Shown: one piece after another, positions 29,502 through 36,677 of the stretch
Layout: each line of letters starts with the position of its first letter
Numbering within the stretch: the first letter of the stretch is position 1
Source of the DNA: Hellea sp.
GTDB taxonomy: Bacteria; Pseudomonadota; Alphaproteobacteria; Caulobacterales; Maricaulaceae
Direction of reading: 5' to 3'
Assembly: GCA_014238285.1 (NCBI GenBank)
Contig: JABABK010000033.1
Span: 1 to 36,677, forward strand
DNA: 36,677 nucleotides
Program-made: the position numbers and the translations under genes
Notes under the pieces: model-generated
Databases searched by the model: none
What the model was told of the DNA's origin: nothing
The model's input: the letters and a program-made list of their open reading frames with translations, nothing else

Positions 29502-32264
29502 GTGAAATCTGACATGAACAAACGTCAGCCTAAGGCAACGGACAATCGCAAGACGACAACGCGGAAACCAAGCACGGCGAGCGCGAAGAGGTCTGCGGCA
29601 AAGCCGACCGTCAAAAAGACCAAAACCGTTGCGGTCAAACCAACCAAACCGCCAAAAACCATCAGCAAGCCTACAAAATCAGTAACTAAAGCCCCTCAAA
29701 AAGCCAGAAAAGAAACTCTGGTATCTTTGCGCGGCCATGTTGATGACATTGTTAAGAGGCTGAAAAACGCCGATAGCTTGACCCGCCGGAGCGTCAAATC
29801 TCTCGAAACAGCCTTTGGCGTGCTTGAAAATGAAGTCAAAAACCACAAAACCATCAATCACGCCGCTCTAACCCGCCGCGTGGATCAGCTGGCATCGCAA
29901 TTACAACGCAATATCGAAACCACAAAATCAGAAATTGCCACGGACCTAAAAGCGGCCCTCGACAATCCTACCATTACAGGTCTTCAAGCCGCCATTGGTA
30001 AAAGCGAAATGCGCCTATCCCAAACTGAGATCGCGCAATCACAAGCTTTAGCAAAAATTAATCGCCACATTGCCGAGCTAGCCCGGGTCATAGATTCGCG
30101 CCTTAAAGAAAACACTCAAAAAATTACAACACTCCAAGATCACGTCACAACAGTGGAAGCCAAAAACGAACAACGCGTCATCGCTGTAGAACAAGCCACC
30201 GCGACAGCGGTGCGCCGTTTGGGCGACAATGTTGTCTCTGCAGCGGAGCAATATCAATCCAAACTTGATCAACAGAACGCTTTAATGCGCGAAAAGATCG
30301 CAGAGATTGGTGTCCAAACATCAAAAGACTTTAATAGTTTTAAAACTGAGACTTCGCGGCGTCTAGAAACTCTGGAACACGGGCAGCAAGATCAAAATCA
30401 TTTCATGGATCAAGCCATTACAAAACTTGCCTCCCGCATTGATAATCTGGAATATGGTTTATCTGATCCAGCAATTCCCGTGCCTGTGCCTCACATGGCC
30501 CCCAGCGAATTCACCGAGCCGACTCCCGTAGCGCCTGTTCAGGAACACATTGCAGAGGACCCTTTCCAAGTTGCCGATCAAGGCGTTCCTGTTTCCACTC
30601 AATATATTGCGGAAACGGTTGCGCCTCAAATTCAGCAGCCAATTCATACGCCGGCTGAAGAGCTCAATCCTTATATCAGCCTCGTGCCAGACCTTGCTCA
30701 AGAGCCAGCCTATGCACCGCTCGAAGACGCCTATAGCCCTCAGCCAATTTCTGCGCCGGTTGCCACACCTGTAGAACCCGTACAAAACTACGCTGAAACA
30801 ACATATGAGCTAGGACAGCCGCAAGAATTTCAACCCCAACCGGCTGAGCCGCTCATGGCTCAACAACATCATTATGTTGACCCTGCGCAAGCGAATTACG
30901 CGCCGCAAGCGCAAGCCGGAAACGCGGCTTATGCCTACGCGGAGCAAGAGCCAGCCTATGATTACGCGCAAACCGCAGCCCCAAACACTGACGGCCCGTT
31001 AGAATTTGTCCCGGCTCAAGAATTTGCCCAGGACGAGCTTCCATATGCGGATCCTGGTTACGGTGAACAACATCAAGCTCAGGTCGCCACTCAAGGCGTT
31101 TCTCGTCCCGGCCATGTGGAGTCTTTAGCCGAAAAGAAGTCTAGAATGCGCGGCCTTAAAGACGGTACAGCGCTGTCAAACATTCCTGGCCTAACCCCGC
31201 GTAATCTCAAGGTTGCTGGCCTCGCCATTATTATTGCCTCAGCCGGATATTTTGGTCTTCGTAGCTTTTCTGGAAATTCTAATCCTGCACCGATTTCAGT
31301 CGATAAATCTATTTCAAGCGATATGGGTATCATGCCGGTTGGCTCAAGCATTGAATCCCTCGCACCAATCGGTGAATATGACGACAATCAAGGCGGCGTC
31401 ATAGATCCTGCCATTCCAGATATGGCGTCCGCGCCTGGCGGAACACAAACATTAGCACAAGCGGCTGAAGGCGGTGACGCTATCGCTCAATTTCAACTCG
31501 GGCTTTACTATCTCGACGCTGGCCGTTCCAATGATGGGCTTAAATTTATCAGAGCCTCAGCCAATCAAGGCCAGCCTGCGGCTCAATATCGCCTTGGCAA
31601 ATTATACGAAGCCGGCATTGGCGTGAAAGCCGATCCTGACATGGCCCGTCAATTAACCGAGCGCGCAGCCCGCGCCGGCAACCGAATTGCTATGCATGAC
31701 CTGGGGCTTTATTACGCCGACGGACTTGGCGGCGTAGACCGCAATATCGAAACAGCTTTATCGTGGTTTGAAAAAGCGGCCGAGCGCGGTGTTGTCGATA
31801 GTCAGTATAATCTTGGCGTCCTATTTGAATCATCACCAGAAGTTCCACGCGACGCTTTAACGTCTTTCGTTTGGTATTCCATCGCAGCGTCACAAGGTGA
31901 CCAAGTTGCTGCCAGTCGCAGACCTATCTTAGAAAAAGACTTATCTGCTGAACAGTTGGATCAAGCGAAAAGACGCTTAGCACAGTTTAAACCTACAGCA
32001 ATCGATGACGCAGCAAACGGTATTTTCCGCCAGATCAATTGGACAATGCCTGAAGGGCAGAAACTCGCGGCTGCTCCAGAGCTCGTCCGCGATGTTCAGT
32101 TCTTGCTCGGACAACTCGGTTACAATGTGGGGACACCGGACGGGGATGCGGGGCCAAAAACCAAGGCTGCCGTTCTTGCCTTTGAAAAAGCCAACGGCAT
32201 GACTGAAACTGGTATCGTTTCAGCCTCTCTGATCGACCGTCTACAAGCTGCCGCTGGCGTTTAA
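29502..32264 (+). CDS. PodJ-like polar/envelope protein: coiled coil, membrane span, Sel1 repeats, peptidoglycan-binding domain
   Basis: 920 residues. A Lys/Thr/Pro-rich basic N-terminus (1-70) is followed by long coiled-coil helices (about 75-325), then a Pro/Gln/Ala-rich region (325-540). A single membrane span lies at about 567-588 (LKVAGLAIIIASAGYFGLRSF). Periplasmic Sel1/TPR repeats follow at about 650-810 (AIAQFQLGLYYLDAG, AAQYRLGKLYEAGIGV, AMHDLGLYYADGLGG, DSQYNLGVLFE), and a C-terminal PG_binding_1 domain (about 860-918). This order matches Caulobacter PodJ, a polar organiser, so a role in polarity or cell-wall organisation is inferred. The start is GTG 29502 (GGA seven bases upstream) or ATG 29514. 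It is divergent from merR. Confidence 0.87.
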   Translation: MKSDMNKRQPKATDNRKTTTRKPSTASAKRSAAKPTVKKTKTVAVKPTKPPKTISKPTKSVTKAPQKARKETLVSLRGHVDDIVKRLKNADSLTRRSVKSLETAFGVLENEVKNHKTINHAALTRRVDQLASQLQRNIETTKSEIATDLKAALDNPTITGLQAAIGKSEMRLSQTEIAQSQALAKINRHIAELARVIDSRLKENTQKITTLQDHVTTVEAKNEQRVIAVEQATATAVRRLGDNVVSAAEQYQSKLDQQNALMREKIAEIGVQTSKDFNSFKTETSRRLETLEHGQQDQNHFMDQAITKLASRIDNLEYGLSDPAIPVPVPHMAPSEFTEPTPVAPVQEHIAEDPFQVADQGVPVSTQYIAETVAPQIQQPIHTPAEELNPYISLVPDLAQEPAYAPLEDAYSPQPISAPVATPVEPVQNYAETTYELGQPQEFQPQPAEPLMAQQHHYVDPAQANYAPQAQAGNAAYAYAEQEPAYDYAQTAAPNTDGPLEFVPAQEFAQDELPYADPGYGEQHQAQVATQGVSRPGHVESLAEKKSRMRGLKDGTALSNIPGLTPRNLKVAGLAIIIASAGYFGLRSFSGNSNPAPISVDKSISSDMGIMPVGSSIESLAPIGEYDDNQGGVIDPAIPDMASAPGGTQTLAQAAEGGDAIAQFQLGLYYLDAGRSNDGLKFIRASANQGQPAAQYRLGKLYEAGIGVKADPDMARQLTERAARAGNRIAMHDLGLYYADGLGGVDRNIETALSWFEKAAERGVVDSQYNLGVLFESSPEVPRDALTSFVWYSIAASQGDQVAASRRPILEKDLSAEQLDQAKRRLAQFKPTAIDDAANGIFRQINWTMPEGQKLAAAPELVRDVQFLLGQLGYNVGTPDGDAGPKTKAAVLAFEKANGMTETGIVSASLIDRLQAAAGV

Positions 32265-32293
32265 CAATATTCGACGCTTTGTGGTGTTATAAG

Positions 32294-32311
32294 CCCGCTT
32301 GGCGGTATTTT
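32294..32311 (+). terminator. Weak candidate terminator after the PodJ-like gene
   Basis: CCGC-TTG-GCGG (32295-32305) followed by TATTTT lies 30 bases past the stop. The stem has only four base pairs, so this is a weak candidate. Nothing else notable is visible in the 135-base gap. Confidence 0.25.
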
Positions 32312-32399
32312 GATCACGCCCACTACATGAAAAAATATCTATAGGCCGTTGCGCCAGACTTCAAACCGTGTCAGCAAACGTCCCGAATAAGAGGCCGTT

Positions 32400-32879
32400 A
32401 TGAGCGATAACATCATGGAACGCATGTGGGCATTAGCGCCCGCCTTTGTTGAGGGCGTGCCGCAAGGCCGCGCACTTGGCATAAAATTCGTTGCGGTTGA
32501 CCGCGGTAGAGCGACATTTTCCCTGCCTTACAATCCGGCCGTAATTGGTGATCCGGCGACCCGCGTTATTCACGGCGGCGCTATCACTACCTTACTTGAT
32601 CAAGTCAGCGGCCTAGCCGTTGTTTCGGCCACTGTCACTGAAGAGAACATAAAAAACATGGCCGGCGTTGCCACGCTGGATCTGTCGATAGACTATATGC
32701 GCCCTGCTAAGCCAGGCGAAACCGTCATCGCCACGGCCCATTGTTATAAAACAACCCATCACATCGCATTCGTCAGAGCCATCGCCCATGACGGCGATGA
32801 GGATGACCCAATTGCCATGTCACAGGCCACATTTATGATTTCGCAAACGTCAGCTAAGCCTAAAAAGGCAGGCTCATGA
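32400..32879 (+). CDS. PaaI family thioesterase (first of two)
   Basis: 159 residues with a hotdog fold of the PaaI type: VIHGGAITTLLDQVSGLAVV (about 58-77) carries the HGG motif and the catalytic acidic residue on the central helix, followed by TLDLSIDYMRPAKPGETVIATA. It hydrolyses acyl-CoA thioesters, with unknown preference. AGAGG lies six bases upstream. Its stop overlaps the next start by four bases. Confidence 0.93.
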   Translation: MSDNIMERMWALAPAFVEGVPQGRALGIKFVAVDRGRATFSLPYNPAVIGDPATRVIHGGAITTLLDQVSGLAVVSATVTEENIKNMAGVATLDLSIDYMRPAKPGETVIATAHCYKTTHHIAFVRAIAHDGDEDDPIAMSQATFMISQTSAKPKKAGS

Positions 32880-33289
32880 CCCGACCGGACATCAAACAAA
32901 TTTTATCTCGCATTCCTTACGCCAGCTTCATTGGTGTTGAGCATGTCATCATAGAAGATGAACTCACGATGATATTGCGCTATAAAGAGAGCAATATTGG
33001 CAATCCATTTTTACCGGCGCTTCACGGCGGGGTTATTGGCGGATTTATGGAAATGACCGCCATTGCTGGGCTTATGTATAGCGGGCGTTATACGAAAATC
33101 CCCAAACCCATCGGCCTCAATATCGGATATTTGCGCCCCGGCAAGCCCGTTGATAGCTTCGCCAAGGCCAGCATCGTTCGGCAAGGCTCCCGCGTCGCCA
33201 ATGTTCGCGTCGAGACATGGCAAGACGATATCGACAAACCAATTGCGACGCTCATGGGCAATTACCTGACCGCCAATTCTGAAACATGA
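32876..33289 (+). CDS. PaaI family thioesterase (second of two)
   Basis: 137 residues, a paralogue of the preceding gene: FLPALHGGVIGGFMEMTAIAGLMY aligns with its HGG helix, then GLNIGYLRPGKPVDSFAKASIVRQG. The central-helix acidic residue is Glu (FMEMT) where the first copy has Asp (LLDQV), as often seen between hotdog paralogues. They may form a heteromeric pair. It overlaps both neighbours by four bases (ATGA), so the three genes are translationally coupled. Confidence 0.9.
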   Translation: MTRPDIKQILSRIPYASFIGVEHVIIEDELTMILRYKESNIGNPFLPALHGGVIGGFMEMTAIAGLMYSGRYTKIPKPIGLNIGYLRPGKPVDSFAKASIVRQGSRVANVRVETWQDDIDKPIATLMGNYLTANSET

Positions 33290-34605
33290 CGGTTTTAACC
33301 CGGGCGCAGGTTTTTTCACAAAGCTGGCCCGTCATTTTTGCCAATGCTTTAACCCCGCTCGTTGGTCTCGTAGACACATGGGTCATTGGTCAATTTGTCG
33401 GCACATCAGCGCTTGCCGGCATTGGTCTTGGCGCGGTGATTTACGGTATAATTTATTGGGGTTTTGGCTTTTTGCGTATGAGCACGGCTGGGCTTAGCGC
33501 GCAGTCTGATGGCGCTAATGATCAAATAGCCGTGCAGTCGCATCTATTTCGCGCCGTGCCACTCGGCCTGCTCATCGGGCTTATCATGTTGGCTCTTCAG
33601 ATAGTCATCATACCTCTCGCCTTTTTGATCTTCACGGCGGACGCCGATATTGAATCCTCTGCCGCAATATATATCAAAGCCAGACTTTGGGGCCTCCCTG
33701 CCTATCTTGCCTTAATTGCCCTCATGGGATGGTTCATTGGACTGGGCCGTGCCAAGCGAGCGCTATCCATGCAGATCGCTCTGAATCTGGTCAACGTAAG
33801 CTTATCCTTGCTATTTGTTATCAAATTTAAAATGGGACTACACGGCGTCGGCCTTGCCACCGCTCTAGCAGAATGGGGAGGACTGGCCTGCGGGCTTTTA
33901 CTAGCACTCGGAGAAATTAGGCGGCGAGGCGGATTTATTCCGGACGCCCTTACAACATCATCACTACTAAAACTGTCAGAACTCACCAAGCTAGGACAAG
34001 CCAACACAAATATATTTATACGCACGGCCGCCCTGACATTCGGATTTAGTTTTTTTGGCAATGCCGCCGCGTCCCAAGGTGAAACATTTTTGGCCGCCAA
34101 TCATATCCATTTACAGCTCATCACGTTGTCAGCCTTTATATTAGACGGGTTCGCCAACACGGCCGAAGCTGTTGTCGGCGCCGCTTACGGCGCAAAGTCG
34201 CGCACCCGGTTTGACCGGGCAGTCAGGCTAACCTCAGAGTTCTCCTTTGGCTTTGCATTGATTTGCGGCGTGCTTATTTATAGCTTTGGCGGCGTGATCA
34301 TTGATCAACTTTCAACTGATATAGCCGTCCAAACCATGGCTCGAACCTATTTGCCTTACTGTGCCCTCGCGCCTGTCATAGGATTTGCAGCCTATCAGCT
34401 TGACGGTGTTTTCATTGGCACCACAAGAACGCGGGAAATGCGAAATGCCGGACTAGCCGCCGTATTGATTTATCTCGCAATCTATTTCATCTGGCCCGGC
34501 ACGCCGAATGGTCACGGAATTTGGATTACGTTTTTGATTTACTATCTAGCCAGAACGATAACGCTTTTATATTATTACTCCAAAATTAGACCACAAGATA
34601 TTTAG
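33286..34605 (+). CDS. MATE family efflux transporter (DinF-like)
   Basis: 439 residues with about twelve membrane spans in two six-helix halves. The N-terminal SWPVIFANALTPLVGLVDTWVIGQF and GLGAVIYGIIYWGFGFLRMSTAGLSAQ are typical of the DinF branch of MATE transporters, as is the C-terminal AAYQLDGVFIGTTRTREMRNA. It should exchange Na+ or H+ for organic cations at the inner membrane; the substrate is unknown. Translational coupling to the PaaI genes recalls a PaaI-PaaI-MATE cluster found in other alphaproteobacteria. Confidence 0.95.
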   Translation: MTVLTRAQVFSQSWPVIFANALTPLVGLVDTWVIGQFVGTSALAGIGLGAVIYGIIYWGFGFLRMSTAGLSAQSDGANDQIAVQSHLFRAVPLGLLIGLIMLALQIVIIPLAFLIFTADADIESSAAIYIKARLWGLPAYLALIALMGWFIGLGRAKRALSMQIALNLVNVSLSLLFVIKFKMGLHGVGLATALAEWGGLACGLLLALGEIRRRGGFIPDALTTSSLLKLSELTKLGQANTNIFIRTAALTFGFSFFGNAAASQGETFLAANHIHLQLITLSAFILDGFANTAEAVVGAAYGAKSRTRFDRAVRLTSEFSFGFALICGVLIYSFGGVIIDQLSTDIAVQTMARTYLPYCALAPVIGFAAYQLDGVFIGTTRTREMRNAGLAAVLIYLAIYFIWPGTPNGHGIWITFLIYYLARTITLLYYYSKIRPQDI

Positions 34606-34613
34606 AGTACGCA

Positions 34614-35063
34614 ATGAACATCGCCAAAGCTGATCCAAATGAATGTGATATTGCCAAACTTTTGGCCGGACATTTGGACGAGGCTGAAAATCAAGATTGT
34701 AGTCACGCCTTTGGTATTAAGCGGCTATCTCAAGATGACATTCATTTTTTCGCCGCGCGAGATGAAACCCATGCCCTCATGGGAGTCGCTGCTTTAAAGG
34801 CTCTGGGCTCCGATCACGGCGAGATAAAATCCGTAAGAACCCATGATGATTTTTTGCGGCGCGGGGTTAGCCGCGCGCTCATGGCAAAAATCACTATAGC
34901 GGCAAAAGAGCTTGGAATGAACCGCCTTAGCCTCGAGACCCACTCAACGCTGGCCTATGCAGCTGCCCGCGCGCTCTATGAAAAACTGGATTATAACTAC
35001 TGTGATGCCTTTGGTGATTATGGAGATGATCCTCTTAGCGTTTACATGACCAAGAGGATTTAG
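34614..35063 (+). CDS. GNAT family N-acetyltransferase
   Basis: 149 residues in the GNAT fold: IHFFAARDETHALMGVAALK, GEIKSVRTHDDFLRRGVSRALMAKITIAAKELG (RRGVSRAL is the acetyl-CoA pyrophosphate loop, motif A), RLSLETHS and AARALYEKLDYNYCDAFGDY. This resembles YhfO/PhnO-like small-molecule acetyltransferases. The substrate is unknown. It starts eight bases after the MATE stop, so it is probably in the same transcript. Confidence 0.9.
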   Translation: MNIAKADPNECDIAKLLAGHLDEAENQDCSHAFGIKRLSQDDIHFFAARDETHALMGVAALKALGSDHGEIKSVRTHDDFLRRGVSRALMAKITIAAKELGMNRLSLETHSTLAYAAARALYEKLDYNYCDAFGDYGDDPLSVYMTKRI

Positions 35064-35099
35064 GGTTCACACCGCCGGAAACTTCTCTAGTAAAGTTTC

Positions 35100-36575
35100 A
35101 TGGAAAATTTTGGACTGCTCTCCCTTCTCCCGCCTGTTCTGGCCATTGCTCTGGCGCTTTATAGCCGCCAGGTCTTTTTGTCGCTTTTAGCTGGCATATG
35201 GCTCGGCTTTGTTATTCTCGCAGGTTGGAACCCCCTTCAGGGGACGTTTGATACTTTAGAGGGAATCGCCAATGTTTTTGCCAGTAATTACAACACCAAA
35301 ATCATTATCTTCACACTCGTCGTAGGCGGACTAATAGCACTCGTACAGCGCTCCGGCGGCGTGCAAGGTTTCGTGGAACGTATTTTAGCGCGGCTAGAAA
35401 CAGAGACTCATAAAGCGGCTGATCGCCAGCAACGCAAAAAGGTCGAATTGCTTGCCTTCGCCACAGGCTTTATTCTATTTATTGAAAGCAATATCTCAAT
35501 CCTGACAGTAGGCACTCTATACCGTCCTATCTTTGATAAGCTGCAGATCCCAAGAGAAAAGCTAGCCTATATCACGGATAGTTCGTCTGCGCCGTCCTGT
35601 ATTCTTATTCCGCTTAATGCTTGGGGCGCGTTCATTATTGCGCAAATGGCCGCTCAGGGCATAGACGGCGGGTTTTCCGCGTTGATGAAAGCCATGGTTT
35701 ATAATTTTTACCCGATGCTGGTCATCGTGATTATGCTTTATGTTATTCTGTCGGGCCGCGATATAGGCGAGATGAAAACAGCCGAGACCAGAGCCCGCGA
35801 CACAGGCAATCTATTGCGGGACGGCGCACAGCCCATGATGGGTGATGAAGCCATTGCTATGCCCATTAAAGACGGCGTGACAGCCAAAGCCCGCAACATG
35901 GTTATCCCCATCGCATCACTTGTTGTTTTGGTCCCCACATTTTTGATCATGACCGGATGGGGCGCCGCCCAAGAAGCGGGCCAAGGCTTCGCTTTTGCCA
36001 TGCGTGAAGGTTCCGGCGGGACGTCCATTCTCTATGCCAGCAGCTTTGCCTGTATGATCGCCGCCGTGATGTACAAGTTCAGCGGCAATCTTAGTATTAG
36101 GGAAAGCTTTGATACATTCCTCAAAGGCATGGCCGCCATGCTGCCTTTGGCCATTTTAATGGTTCTGGCTTTCGCCATCGGTAATATTTGTGATGCGCTC
36201 GGCACAGGTCAATATGTGGCCGATACAGCGCAGCAATTCATATCCCCTGCATTAGTCCCCGCGCTTTTATTTATCGTCGCCTGTTTCATCGCCTTTAGCA
36301 CGGGGACCAGCTGGGGAACATTTGCCATCATGCTCGCCATCGCCATACCGCTTGCCCAAGGTATGGAAACCAATGTCAGCCTCGCCATAGCCGCCGTTCT
36401 TGGCGGCGGTATCTTTGGCGATCATTGCTCCCCGACGTCTGACACATCCATCATTTCATCTATGGCCAGCGCCAGTGATCATATCGATCACATTCGTACC
36501 CAGCTTCCCTATGCGTTGATTGGCGGCGGGATTACGGTTGTGCTTTATTTGATCCTAGGGTTTGCGGGGGTTTAA
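35100..36575 (+). CDS. Na+/H+ antiporter, NhaC family
   Basis: 491 residues, with about eleven or twelve membrane spans. Family features are the N-terminal LLPPVLAIALALYSRQVFLSLLAGIWLGF, FTLVVGGLIALVQRSGG, and the C-terminal signature GGGIFGDHCSPTSDTSIISSMASASDHIDHIRTQLPYA. It should exchange Na+ for H+ at the inner membrane; some relatives carry organic anions instead, so the substrate is probable rather than proven. No clear ribosome site precedes the ATG. A lipoprotein gene starts one base after its stop. Confidence 0.92.
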   Translation: MENFGLLSLLPPVLAIALALYSRQVFLSLLAGIWLGFVILAGWNPLQGTFDTLEGIANVFASNYNTKIIIFTLVVGGLIALVQRSGGVQGFVERILARLETETHKAADRQQRKKVELLAFATGFILFIESNISILTVGTLYRPIFDKLQIPREKLAYITDSSSAPSCILIPLNAWGAFIIAQMAAQGIDGGFSALMKAMVYNFYPMLVIVIMLYVILSGRDIGEMKTAETRARDTGNLLRDGAQPMMGDEAIAMPIKDGVTAKARNMVIPIASLVVLVPTFLIMTGWGAAQEAGQGFAFAMREGSGGTSILYASSFACMIAAVMYKFSGNLSIRESFDTFLKGMAAMLPLAILMVLAFAIGNICDALGTGQYVADTAQQFISPALVPALLFIVACFIAFSTGTSWGTFAIMLAIAIPLAQGMETNVSLAIAAVLGGGIFGDHCSPTSDTSIISSMASASDHIDHIRTQLPYALIGGGITVVLYLILGFAGV

Positions 36576-36576
36576 G

Positions 36577-36677
36577 ATGAAGCACTTCATCTTAACCACC
36601 GTGCTAGCATTCAGCTTAATCGCTTGTGCTGAAGCACAAAATACAGCACCTGAAACCACTGACTTGTTTACGGGAGC
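36577..36677 (+). CDS. Lipoprotein, N-terminal 33 codons only (runs off right edge)
   Basis: ATG 36577 lies one base after the antiporter stop and opens a frame to the window edge. The first 17 residues (MKHFILTTVLAFSLIAC) form a lipoprotein signal with lipobox LIAC, followed by AEAQNTAPETTDLFTG. The tight junction suggests co-transcription with the antiporter. The family cannot be told from this fragment. Confidence 0.7.
   Translation, partial: MKHFILTTVLAFSLIACAEAQNTAPETTDLFTG

Noticed and set aside
30459-31387. Arg- and Leu-rich antisense open frames within the PodJ-like gene
   Set aside because: They mirror the Pro/Gln/Ala-rich coding strand and have no start signals or motifs.

Overview
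The window looks like chromosome from an alphaproteobacterium, probably of the Caulobacterales/Maricaulales (Hyphomonadaceae-like) type. Pointers are the divergent lysC/ubiG pair, rsmI divergent from an LpoA-like lipoprotein gene, a SapC-family gene, a PodJ-like protein (coiled coil, one membrane span, Sel1 repeats, peptidoglycan-binding domain) and a tandem PaaI-PaaI-MATE cluster. The lineage is an inference from gene content; no rRNA or tRNA is visible. Genes are packed tightly, with many 1-4 base overlaps, and no gene-free stretch exceeds 300 bases. Both window ends cut through genes.

Layout. (1) 1-3770, minus strand: lysC, then a 682-residue sulfotransferase-like protein whose second half is 23 proline-punctuated 14-residue repeats, then the start of a gene with tandem helix-hairpin-helix (HhH) units that runs off the left edge. 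The first 55 bases of the window recur exactly at 229-283. (2) 3884-7337: ubiG, a secreted DUF1223 thioredoxin-like protein, and an AT-rich exported protein of unknown function. (3) 7334-13775: housekeeping genes yraN-rsmI (minus), an LpoA/LppC-like lipoprotein (plus), hemW-rdgB (minus), a DUF2975 + XRE regulator pair (plus), a small BamE-like exported protein and dapB (minus). (4) 13821-16720: a DsbD/ScsB-like thiol reductase operon with a periplasmic redoxin, flanked by two clear intrinsic terminators on the minus strand. (5) 16747-19624: SapC-family protein, a Zur-type Fur regulator, a double-hotdog thioesterase-like protein and a small unknown protein. (6) 19548-29330, minus: a long fatty-acid/acyl-CoA degradation operon, running MerR regulator, two acyl-CoA dehydrogenases, a small lipoprotein, thiolase, FadB/J-like multifunctional enzyme, a crotonase, a metallophosphoesterase and an alpha/beta hydrolase. 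A perfect 16-base palindrome upstream of the merR gene is the likely operator. (7) 29502-36677, plus: the PodJ-like protein, two PaaI thioesterases, a MATE exporter, a GNAT acetyltransferase, an NhaC-type Na+/H+ antiporter, and the first 33 codons of a lipoprotein.

The most unusual content is at the left edge: the lysC-linked sulfotransferase with a long two-heptad repeat tail, followed by a tandem HhH-repeat gene. The remaining genes belong mostly to known families. The points of interest among them are the regulation and composition of the acyl-CoA operon, a bipartite palindromic element inside it, and several unusual gene junctions.
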